A DNA stretch of 64,000 nucleotides. It comes from 21-14-0-10-47-8 sp966211795 (lineage in GTDB: Bacteria; Bdellovibrionota; Bdellovibrionia; Bdellovibrionales; Bdellovibrionaceae). The DNA lies in the NCBI GenBank assembly GCA_966211795.1, contig CBIHNW010000006.1:124001-188000 (forward strand). Reading direction: 5' to 3'. Position 1 is the stretch's first letter. Every line of letters begins with the position of its first letter. The notes under the pieces are model-generated. The model saw only the letters and a program-made list of their open reading frames with translations, was not told the DNA's origin and searched no databases. This document shows, piece after piece, positions 17,191-27,877 of the stretch. The position numbers were made by a program, and so were the translations under genes.

Positions 17191-18454
17191 GTGGTCCACA
17201 TCACCACGCTGGAAAGGCATTCAGCGCAATTACACACCGGCCGAGGTCAACAAACTTCGCACGTCATTGCCGGTCAATCATTGCGTCGCCAAGCACACCT
17301 CTGAAAAGTTGTGGCAGCTGATCAACGGTCCCCATTACGTGAACACCTTCGGTGCCATGACCGGCGCGCAGGCCGTGCAGATGGTGAAGGCCGGATTGAA
17401 ATCGATTTATCTCTCAGGCTGGCAGGTAGCAGCCGATGCCAATTTGTCCGGACAAACTTATCCCGATCAATCTCTGTATCCTTCGAATTCGGTTCCGTCT
17501 GTCGTTCGTCGCATCAACAACGCTTTTCAGCGCGCTGACCAGATCGCAAAATCAGCGGGTTTCACTTCGGGTCCCCAGGGAACCGACTGGTACGCGCCGA
17601 TCGTGGCTGATGCCGAAGCGGGTTTTGGTGGTCCACTGCACGCTTTTGAATTGATGAAGTCCATGATCGAAGCGGGCGCCGCGGGCGTTCACTTTGAAGA
17701 TCAATTGGCGGCCGAGAAAAAATGCGGTCATTTGGCAGGTAAAGTTTTAGTTCCGACCAGCACTTTCGTGCGTGCTCTGCAGGGCGCTCGTTTGGCGGCC
17801 GATGTTCTGCACGTGCCATCCGTGATCATCGCGCGCACCGATGCTTTGAGCGCGACCTTGATGACTTCGGATATCGATCCGGCCGATCGTCCGTTCCTGA
17901 CAGGCGAGCGCACACCGGAAGGTTACTATGTGATCAAAGGCGGATTGGATCAGGCGATTGCGCGCTCATTGGCTTACGCTCCGTATGCGGATGTCTTGTG
18001 GTTTGAAACTTCGAAGCCTGACATGAAGGAAGCGGAAACTTTCGCCAAAGCCATTCACGCAAAATATCCGGGCAAGATCTTGGCTTACAACTGCAGCCCA
18101 AGCTTCAACTGGAAGATGCATCTGTCGGATGCGGAAATCGCGGCCTTCCAATCGACACTGGGAAAATTGGGATACAAATTCCAATTCATCACCTTGGCCG
18201 GATGGCATTTGTTGAATTATCACACTTTCGACTTGGCGAAAGAGTATTCCGAAACCGGCATGTCAGCTTACGTTGAGCTGCAGGAAAAAGAATTCGCTTC
18301 GACTCCGGAAGGTTACACCGCTGTTCGACATCAACAAGAGGTCGGCACCGGATACTTTGATCAGGTCCTAAACTTGATCACCGAAGGGACCGCTTCGACC
18401 GGCGCGCTGAAAGGCTCGACCGAAGGCGATCAGTTCCACCACGCTCCACACTAA
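17165..18454 (+). CDS. aceA: Isocitrate lyase
   Basis: A 429-residue protein with the family signature KKCGH (catalytic Cys) in QLAAEKKCGHLAGKVLVPT, plus WQVAADAN, IVADAEAGFGG (metal-binding Asp) and LAYNCSPSFNW. It splits isocitrate into glyoxylate and succinate. Its ATG lies inside the end of aceB behind GAGGAGGAA, so translation is coupled. Length and motifs match the short proteobacterial type. Confidence 0.97.
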   Translation: MNEQQLATEWSTSPRWKGIQRNYTPAEVNKLRTSLPVNHCVAKHTSEKLWQLINGPHYVNTFGAMTGAQAVQMVKAGLKSIYLSGWQVAADANLSGQTYPDQSLYPSNSVPSVVRRINNAFQRADQIAKSAGFTSGPQGTDWYAPIVADAEAGFGGPLHAFELMKSMIEAGAAGVHFEDQLAAEKKCGHLAGKVLVPTSTFVRALQGARLAADVLHVPSVIIARTDALSATLMTSDIDPADRPFLTGERTPEGYYVIKGGLDQAIARSLAYAPYADVLWFETSKPDMKEAETFAKAIHAKYPGKILAYNCSPSFNWKMHLSDAEIAAFQSTLGKLGYKFQFITLAGWHLLNYHTFDLAKEYSETGMSAYVELQEKEFASTPEGYTAVRHQQEVGTGYFDQVLNLITEGTASTGALKGSTEGDQFHHAPH

Positions 18455-18460
18455 AAAAAA

Positions 18461-18494
18461 GAACGGCCCTGCAAGTTTGCGGTTTGCAGGGTTC
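18461..18494. terminator. Hairpin after aceBA
   Basis: CCCTGCAA / TTGCAGGG (8 bp) extended by GAAC / GTTC outside a 2-nt bulge, directly after the aceA stop, with an A-run before it. Probable terminator, better on the minus strand where the A-run becomes a T-tract. Confidence 0.6.
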
Positions 18495-18498
18495 TCAC

Positions 18499-18527
18499 GC
18501 AATTGCGGCGCCCTTCGCCGCAATTGC
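18499..18527. repeat. Second perfect hairpin between aceA and next gene
   Basis: A perfect 12-bp stem, GCAATTGCGGCG / CGCCGCAATTGC, with a 5-nt loop and no T-tract. It sits between convergent genes and may assist termination or mRNA stability. Confidence 0.6.
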
Positions 18528-18626
18528 TACCTTCGTCTTATCTGACTTTTAAGAGTCCTACAGTGCGAGAACGCAAAACCGAATTTCAGCGCGGTCACTT
18601 TTTCGAATTTTGAATCTTGCCGAAAA

Positions 18627-19250
18627 TTATTGCGCACCGGTCGCGTAAACTGAAACGTCCGTGTTCGAAAATGGACCGTCAGCCGAAGTTTGCAATGCGA
18701 CGGCTTGTTCCGTGATTGCCGCCTTTTGGTTTTCCACGGCCGATAACAATCCGCTGCACGCTGGCTCTTTGCTCAGAGCCAAATATCGTTCATAGTACTG
18801 AGATTTCGAAGCCTGCAAAGCTTCGACTTGTTTTTGATGATTGTTGCGACAGGCGTCCCGAGCCGTCGCCACGGTCGGCAAAGTGGTTCGCGCTTTCCTT
18901 CCGGCCTCGCTCTGGGCGCAGGCTACATATGGATTCGCAGCCGATGTGTCGGTAAATCCAGATTGAAGCTGCGAAGCCTTGTCCGCAAAGAAATCGGATT
19001 CCGCGGTGACTTCGGCCGTCGCTGGATAGATCGCGCAAGACGTGTCCGGCATTCCGCTATAGAGGGAATTTGTTTGATCCGAAGCCATTGCGGATGAATC
19101 CGCACTTTGCGAAATCGTCTCAGGATTGGACGTGACCGTCTCCTGAGACGGAGCCAGCATTTTTTGCGAGTAAGAGATCAGGAACGCACCGGCCAATGCG
19201 ATTAAGGCCGCAAACTTCTGCTTCAGGAATGTCTTCAACAACTGTTTCAT
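18627..19250 (-). CDS. Periplasmic or membrane-anchored protein of unknown function
   Basis: A 207-residue protein starting at ATG 19250; residues 5-30 (LKTFLKQKFAALIALAGAFLISYS) form a signal or anchor segment. The mature part is Ala/Ser/Gln-rich and helical with four cysteines (TSCAIY, YVACAQ, RDACRN, PACSGL), probably two disulfides. No domain recognised. It converges with aceBA and is followed by two hairpins. Confidence 0.65.
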   Translation of the reverse strand: MKQLLKTFLKQKFAALIALAGAFLISYSQKMLAPSQETVTSNPETISQSADSSAMASDQTNSLYSGMPDTSCAIYPATAEVTAESDFFADKASQLQSGFTDTSAANPYVACAQSEAGRKARTTLPTVATARDACRNNHQKQVEALQASKSQYYERYLALSKEPACSGLLSAVENQKAAITEQAVALQTSADGPFSNTDVSVYATGAQ

Positions 19251-19404
19251 TTGAATGCCCCCGTGTGAGCGGATGACATTGCAAAGTAGATGCGCGCAAA
19301 GCCTGCGGTGTCGATGAGCTGAGGGAATTCTCCTGTCCATGAAAATAACAATTGCTCATGCGGCGATGAGCAGTTTCTTCTTGAGACACGAAGAGCGGTT
19401 CGGC

Positions 19405-20313
19405 CTAAAGCAAAAACCTTTTCTGCACGGCAAAGTCTGATCCCGCGCGCATCACCTGAGCGGCGTCGCAATAAGGGTCATGCTCAAAGTACAAATACCA
19501 TTGCTCGTCCGCCGCCTTCGAAAGAAAGCGCTGCTTTTCTTCGATCAGGCGCAAGGGTTCCAGATCATAACCCATCACCCAAGCCAGACGAACGTGCGAG
19601 CTGGTCGGCACCACGTCTCCGCAATAAAGCAGGGTCTGCGAACCATCGGAAATTTTGACAACCTGTTGGCCAACCGTATGACCATTCGAGGTCATCACGG
19701 AAATTCCGGGGAGCAGATTTTCTTTTTCGCCCTCGAGCAGTTTTAATTTTCCGGCCTTCATCAGCGGTTCAAAGTTGCTGGCCAGGTAGCTGGCCTTTTC
19801 GCGGATGTTGGGATGCTGGGCGGTCTCAAAATTCGCCTTCTGCACGTAATAAGTGGCGTTCGGAAAAGTCGCGACCAGCTCACCTGCGCGCTCGGTGACG
19901 CTGCCACCGGCATGATCGAAGTGCAGGTGGGTGAGCACCACATCGGTGATGTCTTCAAAGCCCAAGCCGTGTTGCTGCAAAGATTTTTTCAACGACGGTC
20001 CGGATTCGTCCAGACCGTACATCTCCGCAAACTTGTTTCCGAGCTTCTCGCCGTATTTGGCGACAAAGTCGGCGCCATTTCCGCAGTCGATCAGAATTTT
20101 GCGATCACCACTTTTCAAAAGCAAAGCGCGCGCTTCCATCGGGATCCGGTTTTTATCATCGGGCGGATTTGATTTTTCCCACAGAACTTTGGGGACAGTG
20201 CCGAACATGGCGCCGCCATCCAGGCCAAAGACGCCGGTTGGAACCGGGCAAATCTCATAGGGACCGATTTTCAGACTTCTTCGTTCAAGGACGAGGTCGG
20301 GTTTTCTTTCCAT
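19405..20313 (-). CDS. MBL-fold metallo-hydrolase
   Basis: A 302-residue metallo-beta-lactamase-fold protein. Motif 1-2 is VVLTHLHFDHAGG (HxHxDH), with further zinc ligands in SNGHTVGQQ and YCGDVVP, and YFEHDP near the end. It resembles the lactonase/quorum-quenching-like group of MBL hydrolases, but the substrate cannot be told. Its start overlaps the end of the acyltransferase gene by 43 bp, making it the last gene of a minus-strand operon with plsC-like, cdsA-like and regulator genes. Confidence 0.85.
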   Translation of the reverse strand: MERKPDLVLERRSLKIGPYEICPVPTGVFGLDGGAMFGTVPKVLWEKSNPPDDKNRIPMEARALLLKSGDRKILIDCGNGADFVAKYGEKLGNKFAEMYGLDESGPSLKKSLQQHGLGFEDITDVVLTHLHFDHAGGSVTERAGELVATFPNATYYVQKANFETAQHPNIREKASYLASNFEPLMKAGKLKLLEGEKENLLPGISVMTSNGHTVGQQVVKISDGSQTLLYCGDVVPTSSHVRLAWVMGYDLEPLRLIEEKQRFLSKAADEQWYLYFEHDPYCDAAQVMRAGSDFAVQKRFLL

Positions 20314-21047
20314 TCTGGACTCTCCACCAAATCAAAGGCTTCAGGGGCAATCGTGACCGCCCAATTGCGGTAGGCGCGGTAAACCTGGTCGACCGGTGCC
20401 GGTGGGTGAACAGGTCCCACGTGAACCACCAGTCGACCAGGTTTTGCAAAGACAGCCCCCTTCGGCCACAACCTGCTATTCCCCTCAATAAACAAAAATA
20501 AAATCGGCGTGTCAGTCTTTTCCGCAAAGACGCTGACGCCGCGTTTGAAATCATGCACTTTGCCATCTTTCGAGCGCGTGCCCTCGGGAAAAAGAATCAA
20601 CCAGATTCGCGGCAGGCTCCCGAGCAAGGTCAAAATCAGATTGATGGCTTCGCCCTTGCGATCTTTGCGATCGATCGGGATGGCGCCCAGACAGTGCTGC
20701 GAAAAAAACGTGAACAAAGGATTGGTGAAGAAATAATCCTTGGCAGCCGCGATGTAGAGGTCTCGCCAATAAGCCGTCGGAATGGCGGTCGCAATCGAAA
20801 TTGCATCCAAGTGACTGCCGTGATTCGAAATCACCAAAAGGCGCGGATAATTTTTATGGATCTGGCTAAAGTCACCTTTCACTCGCAAGCGAATGTAAGT
20901 TTGAAAAAACACGAACTTGAGAAAGAAAGCCCACAGCGTGCGCACGCAGATGCTGAAAAAATCGACGTGACGGGTGAACAGCGGCAGATGCTTCAGGTAC
21001 CCCGGAAGCTTCGTCCATTGATCATTGTCATAATCCCAATCTTTCAC
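20271..21047 (-). CDS. 1-acyl-sn-glycerol-3-phosphate acyltransferase (PlsC family)
   Basis: 258 residues from a GTG start behind AAGAAGGA. The acyltransferase motifs are present: NHGSHLDAIS (HX4D catalytic motif), GAIPIDR, FPEGTRSKDG (glycerophosphate binding) and PILFLFIEG. It would add the second acyl chain to lysophosphatidic acid in phospholipid synthesis. The neighbouring CdsA-like gene, which acts on the product phosphatidate, supports this. Confidence 0.9.
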   Translation of the reverse strand: MKDWDYDNDQWTKLPGYLKHLPLFTRHVDFFSICVRTLWAFFLKFVFFQTYIRLRVKGDFSQIHKNYPRLLVISNHGSHLDAISIATAIPTAYWRDLYIAAAKDYFFTNPLFTFFSQHCLGAIPIDRKDRKGEAINLILTLLGSLPRIWLILFPEGTRSKDGKVHDFKRGVSVFAEKTDTPILFLFIEGNSRLWPKGAVFAKPGRLVVHVGPVHPPAPVDQVYRAYRNWAVTIAPEAFDLVESPEWKENPTSSLNEEV

Positions 21048-21073
21048 GTCGGATCCTTCTTAAAACTTTAAAA

Positions 21074-21991
21074 TTAAAGATGAAGCTCGGGGAGATACAG
21101 CATGGCGTAGTAATACATCGGCGCCACAAAAATCAAACGGTCCATGCGATGCAAAAAATCGCCGCGGCCAATGATGAAAGCTCCCATTTCTTTAATGCCG
21201 GCATCTTTGCGGATCACCGCCATTAACATATCACCGATAAATCCACCGATCGAAGCGATCAGCCCTGAGACCAGCCAGTATCTTTCCGATCCGTCGGATA
21301 ACAGATGCCGCATGCCAAAGGCCACGGCGATCGTCAGCGCCGCCGAAACCAAGGTGCTCTCCAGCGTTCGTTTGTAATCGATGCGATCGACCAGCTTGAT
21401 GCGGCCGATGTAGCGAGAAATCGCCAAGTTCGTGTTGTCGCAGAACTCGGTCAGGATGATCAGGTACATGGTCTGATAAATCCCTTTGTCAAATTTCAGG
21501 ATCAATCCCAAGTGCATGAACGACCAACCCAAAAAAACGAATCCCAGGCTGGTGAGCGACATGTACTGAATCATGCGTTTATAGTTATTGCGCACCAAGG
21601 GTACCAAGCACGAAGCGCCGAGCACGATCATCGGCAATAGATTGTACAGATCCACACGATTGGCATAAATCGTCCAGCCCAGGGCCAAGATTCCTGCGTA
21701 GCAGATCAGAACAAAGTAGCTGCGGTGGAACATGCCCATCAGCTGAAAGAAAATCTTTGCTCCAAAGATCGCCACCCCAGTCAGGAAGATCAAAGGCCAA
21801 GGTTCAGGGGTGCCGAAGATGCCGAACATCACCGGCGCAAAGATCAGCCAGGATTTGATGCTGGCCCAAGACACCACAAAATAATAACTTTTCTGACGCA
21901 GGAAAAAGACGATCAAGCCTGAGATGAAAATAAAGCTCAGGACGATCAGTGCGGTTTCCCGATAAATCGGCGAATCCCAGGCGCCCGTCAT
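21074..21991 (-). CDS. Phosphatidate cytidylyltransferase-like membrane protein
   Basis: 305 residues with about eight hydrophobic helices. The C-terminal motif (RKDAGIKEMGAF then GRGDFLHRMDRLIF) matches the CdsA signature K-R-x4-K-D-x-[GS]...H-G-G-x-x-D-R-x-D in a variant form, with the RKD and final D-R-x-[DM] elements kept. CdsA makes CDP-diacylglycerol from phosphatidate and CTP. Its ATG overlaps the stop of the upstream sigma-54 regulator by 4 bp. A main cdsA could exist elsewhere; this one may be a paralogue. Confidence 0.85.
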   Translation of the reverse strand: MTGAWDSPIYRETALIVLSFIFISGLIVFFLRQKSYYFVVSWASIKSWLIFAPVMFGIFGTPEPWPLIFLTGVAIFGAKIFFQLMGMFHRSYFVLICYAGILALGWTIYANRVDLYNLLPMIVLGASCLVPLVRNNYKRMIQYMSLTSLGFVFLGWSFMHLGLILKFDKGIYQTMYLIILTEFCDNTNLAISRYIGRIKLVDRIDYKRTLESTLVSAALTIAVAFGMRHLLSDGSERYWLVSGLIASIGGFIGDMLMAVIRKDAGIKEMGAFIIGRGDFLHRMDRLIFVAPMYYYAMLYLPELHL

Positions 21992-23343
21992 TCTTTGCTC
22001 CCGGTGTCGATTTGATAGTCTTTGATTTTCTTATACAGGCTGCTTCGCGAAACCTGCAGCGTTTGGATCGCGGCTTCCATGTCGGGACTTTGTTCGAGAC
22101 ATTTTTGAATGACCCGCGCTTCGAACTCTTCGATTAATTTCGGCAGACCCTTCTTCAGATCAATCCACGCGCTGGAACCTTCGGCTCCATGTCGCGGCGA
22201 CAAAAGATGCTCGATGTCTTCGGCACGAATGATCGGCAGCGGGCTGGTCAAGGCCATCTGCTCGCAAATTCGTTTGAGCTCGCGCACGTTTCCGGGCCAG
22301 CCGTACTTTTGCAAAGCGATGATTGCTTCCGGCGAAAGGGCCTTGTTGGTGCGTGGTTTTTGTTGATTCAGAAATAACTGCGCCAGTTCCTTGATGTCTT
22401 GAATGCGATCGCGAAGCGGCGGCAGAAAAATCTTTTTTCCACTGATGCGAAACAAAAGGTCCTCGCGAAATTTTCCCTGCTTGACCAAGTCGGTCAGGCT
22501 TTGGTTGCTGGCGCAGATCACGCGCGCTTTCACGTTGGTTGATTCCTTGGCGCCGACCTTGCGGACTTCGCCCGTTTCCAAAAATCGCAAGAGCTTCACT
22601 TGTTGAGTCATTGGCAAAGCTTCGATTTCGTCCAAAAACAAATCGCCACCGTGGGCCGCTTCGGCCAAGCCGATTTTCATCTGGTCGGCACCGGTGAAGG
22701 CGCCGCGCACGTGACCGAACATTTCGGACTCGAAAAGATTTTCAGGAATGCCGGCGATATTGACGGTGACAAAGGGGCGAGTCTGCTCTTGCTGGTTCAA
22801 AATGCGAAACACGACCTCTTTACCGGTGCCGGTTTCGCCTTCGATCAGGATGGGGCCTGCTTCACCACGGAAAGACGCGATTGTTTTTTTCACATCCTGA
22901 GATTGAGCGCTTTGGCCGACCCACTGTATGGCTTGCAAATGATGTCGTCCTTCCAGTAGGCGCATCATCCACACGGCTTCAATTTTTTCCAACGTTGCTA
23001 AGACTTCATCGGGCATCAGCGGTTTCGCTAAAAATTTTTGCGCGCCATTTTTCAGGCATCGCTCCATCAGATCCAGCGACAGGTCGCCCGACATGGCGAC
23101 GATTTCAATTTGCGGATTGGTGCGTGACAGGGTCGCGATGATTTCGGGGCCTTCGGCAACATCATGGTTGCTGGTCAAATGCATGTCCACCATTGCCGCG
23201 TGATACAGCATTTTGGAATCAATCAGCGCCGGATTTTTCAGCGCCGTCATCCGCCAGTGCTTCGGAAGCAGCAAGCGAAGCGAGTCCGTAATCAAAGAAT
23301 CGTCATCAACCACCAACAGATTGTAAAGTGCTGTATTTGCCAT
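21988..23343 (-). CDS. Sigma-54-dependent response regulator (NtrC family)
   Basis: 451 residues in the order receiver, AAA+, Fis-type HTH. The receiver starts LLVVDDDS with the phospho-acceptor Asp in AAMVDMHL and Lys in KFLAKPL. Walker A is GETGTGKE, the sigma-54 contact loop is GAFTGADQ, Walker B is GGDLFLDEIEAL, and the C-terminus (MEAAIQTLQVSRSSLYKKIKDY) is a Fis-like DNA-binding helix-turn-helix. It would activate sigma-54 promoters on phosphorylation. No kinase is adjacent. It is first in the minus-strand operon with cdsA- and plsC-like genes. Confidence 0.93.
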   Translation of the reverse strand: MANTALYNLLVVDDDSLITDSLRLLLPKHWRMTALKNPALIDSKMLYHAAMVDMHLTSNHDVAEGPEIIATLSRTNPQIEIVAMSGDLSLDLMERCLKNGAQKFLAKPLMPDEVLATLEKIEAVWMMRLLEGRHHLQAIQWVGQSAQSQDVKKTIASFRGEAGPILIEGETGTGKEVVFRILNQQEQTRPFVTVNIAGIPENLFESEMFGHVRGAFTGADQMKIGLAEAAHGGDLFLDEIEALPMTQQVKLLRFLETGEVRKVGAKESTNVKARVICASNQSLTDLVKQGKFREDLLFRISGKKIFLPPLRDRIQDIKELAQLFLNQQKPRTNKALSPEAIIALQKYGWPGNVRELKRICEQMALTSPLPIIRAEDIEHLLSPRHGAEGSSAWIDLKKGLPKLIEEFEARVIQKCLEQSPDMEAAIQTLQVSRSSLYKKIKDYQIDTGSKE

Positions 23344-23423
23344 TCTTTAGAGTCTGGACTCGAGAGCGGCAAATGACGAGTGTTTTTGCAGGGCGATACG
23401 CTAGAAAAGCTTTGAGCAATGCT

Positions 23424-24653
<1,230 letters not shown>

Positions 24654-24662
24654 GTTCAAAGA

Positions 24663-24995
24663 TCAATAGGGGCAGTTCACGCAGCCATTGCCGCAACAAC
24701 TGCCTCGATCCTGATGGTATTTCTCAGTAAAAACGAAAAGTCCTTTGTCGTAATAAAAATCTTGGCCTTCGATCAATCCTTGAGAGACTGAGGGCAAAGA
24801 ACTCATGTCTCCAACTGATGCACAGCCTGCTTCTTGCTTTGAGACATTGTTAAAATGCTCAAGGCATCTGTTGCAGAGACAGTCTTTGTATTGCTTGGGA
24901 ATATTGGAGACGACCGGCAGAGCTTCGCACCAACAAGTCGGAGCATTCGTCATCATTTTGCATTCGAAATTTTGGCCACAGCGAAGACAGGTCAT
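24663..24995 (-). CDS. Cys-rich CWC plus DUF5522-type zinc-binding protein
   Basis: 110 residues with 14 cysteines. The N-terminal half has CLRCGQNFEC...CWCEALP and CLCNRCLEH, the Cys-rich CWC family; the C-terminal end CCGNGCVNCPY matches DUF5522. Two small families are thus joined in one chain, probably binding metal. It converges with serA with a 9-bp gap. Function unknown. Confidence 0.75.
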   Translation of the reverse strand: MTCLRCGQNFECKMMTNAPTCWCEALPVVSNIPKQYKDCLCNRCLEHFNNVSKQEAGCASVGDMSSLPSVSQGLIEGQDFYYDKGLFVFTEKYHQDRGSCCGNGCVNCPY

Positions 24996-25173
24996 ACAAG
25001 TTGAATACTCGAGCTCATGGGTTTGTTCAATGTGGAGTCGCGAATTTATCTGGTGGGATCGGGGAGGACTCAGCCAAGTCGTTGGGAAGATTTAATGGCG
25101 CCTTCGAAGGGTTGCTCTTTTTCAATGGCACCGTCGACGGGCTTCTCGCTTTCAAGGGCCCCAAAAAGCAAAA

Positions 25174-25198
25174 AGCGCCTGAGACCATCTCAAGCGCT
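25174..25198. repeat. Hairpin in gene-free region
   Basis: AGCGCCTGAGA / TCTCAAGCGCT with one mismatch and a 3-nt loop. No T-tract. Possibly a terminator or a fold of an unannotated RNA. Confidence 0.4.
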
Positions 25199-25814
25199 CT
25201 TGTATACCGAAGTTATCGGATACCTAACGTCATTTTGGGGGACCCCTCTCAGGGAGATAAGGAAGTTCCAGCAAATGCAGTCTTCGGTTTTTAATCACCA
25301 CACGTCCTCCTGTTGATTGTCGAATAGAGTCTTAAGCCTCCGTCACCAGCCTGGGGACTTTCACCCACAGTTTCTGATGTCGACAAAGTACTTTTCGGAC
25401 GAAAGTCTGGGAGCTAAAGGGGTCAAATGTGAGGGTTTTTCGAAATCTCAATGCGAGACGCGTTAAGCTCATGAAAGCCGCGGAAATTTCCGCACAGAAA
25501 AAATATTTTCACCCGCCAAAATTTTGAATTTGCAAAACCCGCAGAAAATTTTGAAATCACCAACCGCACCGACATTTTTGAAATTGCAAACCCGACTGAC
25601 GATTGTCATTTAGAAACCCGGCGTTTCATTGGAAATTCCAGTTCGCAACGTCAGGATCGAAGACTCACAATCTTGTCGACGGATTCGTAGACAAGAATCC
25701 AAGCCTCAGCAGCGAAGTCTTCTTGTTCCAGAACGGGTTTTTGCGGAGGGGCCGGGTAGGGTCAGCGCTGATTAACGCGCTATTGCTACATAAAAAGGGA
25801 AGGCACCATAAAAA

Positions 25815-25845
25815 AGCCCGATTTGCCTGTTCAACAAATCGGGCT
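25815..25845 (-). terminator. Orphan minus-strand terminator
   Basis: A perfect 10-bp stem, AGCCCGATTT / AAATCGGGCT, with an 11-nt loop; on the minus strand the stem is followed by TTTTTT. It would end a leftward transcript, but the next leftward gene upstream stops at 26446, 600 bp away. Confidence 0.65.
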
Positions 25846-26235
25846 CAAGTTCTGATAACGCCCTTCAGAGGGGAAAAGTTCGAAGGCACGCTCAGGACAA
25901 ACCTAAAAACCCATCGAGAATTTGACAACTACATCAGTTTTGCTGAGTGGGCGAGCGGGTCTTTGATCCGCACAAAACTTTTATCGAATTTAGACCTGTT
26001 TCCTATGGAAAATTCCCGATTGTCGAGCTTCTGGTCAGATCAATTTTTCACCTTCCAGCCATTGGTCAAATGCCAGAAATAGGAATTCAGTTCAAACATC
26101 GGTGCTTGAAGACGAGAGCCCAAAGATAAGAGCCCAAAGGATGTCCATCCACGATGTTGACCATCGGGACGATGCAATGTCTGGAATCCAAGATAACATG
26201 CCATACCAACGGCAAAGATCGTGGATGGAGACCCT

Positions 26236-26270
26236 CATGGATCATGGATCATGGATCATGGATCATGGAT
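26236..26270 (+). repeat. 7-bp tandem repeat, five copies
   Basis: Five exact tandem copies of CATGGAT. The array contains alternating CATG and GATC sites. It lies in the gene-free stretch and has no visible coding role; slippage could vary its copy number. Confidence 0.85.
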
Positions 26271-26445
26271 CAGTCCCGCGGATTGTGGGTCGCAGGCTGC
26301 GGAACTTTGATAGGTTTTGTCTGGGGTGGGGACCGGACCCATCGCGGAAGGTTGGCGCAACGGAGAGTCTTGCGAAATCAATTTCGTGTTTGGGATTTTG
26401 GAGTGCGCGGCCGACGGCGAGTCGGCTTTGCAAGGACTTGGAGAA

Positions 26446-27846
26446 TTAAAGATCGAAAACTTTGCCGGGGTTGATGATGCCGTCGGGATCAAAAACTTTT
26501 TTGATCCCCTTCATCAGTTCGATCTCGGCCGGCGATCGGGTGTAAGTGAGGAAAGATTTTTTTGTCAGTCCCACTCCGTGTTCAGCCGAAATGCTGCCGC
26601 CTTGTTTGCGGACGGCATCGAAGACCATTTGGTCGACCTTGCGACACTCTTGCACGAAGACTTCTTTGGTCATGCCGTCAGGGCGCAAAATGTTGATGTG
26701 CAAATTGCCATCGCCGATGTGTCCAAACCAAATCACTTCCCATGTCGGATAAGCCTTGGTCAGAATCTGATCGAGATCCTGCATGAAAGAAGGAACCTTC
26801 GAAATGCCGACCGCGATATCATTTTTGTAAGGCGAATATTTGGCCAAGGATTCGGAGATGTCTTCACGCAGGCGCCAGAAATTCTTGGCTTGCGAGTCCG
26901 ACTGGCTCATCGCTCCGTCAACCACCAAAGATTTCTCGAGACATTGCTCAAAGACCTCGAGCACGGCAGCTTGATCTGCTTCAGATTTCATTTCGACTTC
27001 GGCCAAGACATAATATTCGCATCGAGTTTCGAAAGGACGCGGGAGCTGAGTGCTCTCGATCACTTTCTGCAAAGCTTTTTCCGAGAACATTTCAAATGCA
27101 ACCAAAGTGCATTTCTTTTTGAATTCGCTGAACACATTCATCACGGCATCCAGTCCTGAAACACCCATCACCAAAACTTGCAGTGGGGGAGGGGCTTGCG
27201 TCAGGCGGATTTGCGCTTCGACGATAAACCCCAGAACACCTTCGCTGCCGATGAAAAGATGGCGAAGATCCAAGCCGGTCGCATTTTTCACCAGCGAGCG
27301 ATTGAGATCCAAAATTTCGCCGGTGCCGGTGACGACCTTGAGACCCGCCACCCACTCGCGCGTGAGACCGTAGCGCACAACCTTGATGCCGCCCGCGTTG
27401 GTGGCGATGTTGCCACCCATCTGCGACGAGCCGCGAGCCGCGAAATCCACCGGATAATAAAGTCCCTTGTCATGCGCGAATTGCTGCAAGCTCTCGGTCA
27501 CGACGCCGGGTTGAATGGTGACGACTTGATCTACCGGATTGAAATCCAAAACGCGATTCATTTTTTCAAACGAGACAATCACTTCGCCGTGGGTGGCAAC
27601 CGCCGCACCACTGAGACCCGTGCGTCCGCCTGATGGGACCAACGCGATCTTGTGTTGGCGCGCCCACAGCACGATTTTCTGCACATCTTCGGTGCTCATT
27701 GGAAACAAGATGGCCGATGCTTTGATATCAAAGTAAGTGGTCCAATCGCGGCCATAGTATTTCAAAGACTCGGGGTCGGTCTTGATTTGGTCCGCTTTCA
27801 GAAAACTGAGCTCGTTGAGCGCCATGGAACCTGCTTCGGTGGGCAT
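26446..27846 (-). CDS. FAD-linked oxidase of the GlcD/D-lactate dehydrogenase family
   Basis: 466 residues from ATG 27846, which is preceded by GGAG at 6 nt (an ATG 12 bp upstream is also possible). The FAD-binding PCMH domain contains VPSGGRTGLSGAA, GVVTESLQQFA, YPVDFAARGSSQMGGNIATNAGG and FIGSEGVLG; the C-terminal domain includes HIGDGNLHINIL (metal/substrate site) and SAEHGVGLTKK. The family oxidises D-2-hydroxy acids such as D-lactate, glycolate or D-2-hydroxyglutarate; which one cannot be told. Links to the nearby glyoxylate pathway are speculative. Confidence 0.92.
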   Translation of the reverse strand: MPTEAGSMALNELSFLKADQIKTDPESLKYYGRDWTTYFDIKASAILFPMSTEDVQKIVLWARQHKIALVPSGGRTGLSGAAVATHGEVIVSFEKMNRVLDFNPVDQVVTIQPGVVTESLQQFAHDKGLYYPVDFAARGSSQMGGNIATNAGGIKVVRYGLTREWVAGLKVVTGTGEILDLNRSLVKNATGLDLRHLFIGSEGVLGFIVEAQIRLTQAPPPLQVLVMGVSGLDAVMNVFSEFKKKCTLVAFEMFSEKALQKVIESTQLPRPFETRCEYYVLAEVEMKSEADQAAVLEVFEQCLEKSLVVDGAMSQSDSQAKNFWRLREDISESLAKYSPYKNDIAVGISKVPSFMQDLDQILTKAYPTWEVIWFGHIGDGNLHINILRPDGMTKEVFVQECRKVDQMVFDAVRKQGGSISAEHGVGLTKKSFLTYTRSPAEIELMKGIKKVFDPDGIINPGKVFDL

Positions 27847-27877
27847 GGGATTCTCCATTGAAAGCGCTATTTAAACC

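Larger units (their letters stand above)
24996..26445. other. 1.45-kb region with no convincing gene
   Basis: Several open frames of 60-160 codons occur here (for example 25001-25294 and 25603-26082), but none shows family motifs, a ribosome site or consistent codon use. The stretch holds two near-repeats of ~30 nt around 25095-25165, several hairpins, a 7-bp tandem repeat and an AT-rich part around 25480-25620. It may be decayed coding DNA or hold an unannotated RNA, since a strong minus-strand terminator (25815-25845) has no gene upstream of it. Confidence 0.4.

Noticed and set aside
25603..26082. A 159-codon plus-strand frame in the gene-free stretch
   Set aside because: It spans a strong minus-strand terminator hairpin, has no recognisable domain and no good start.
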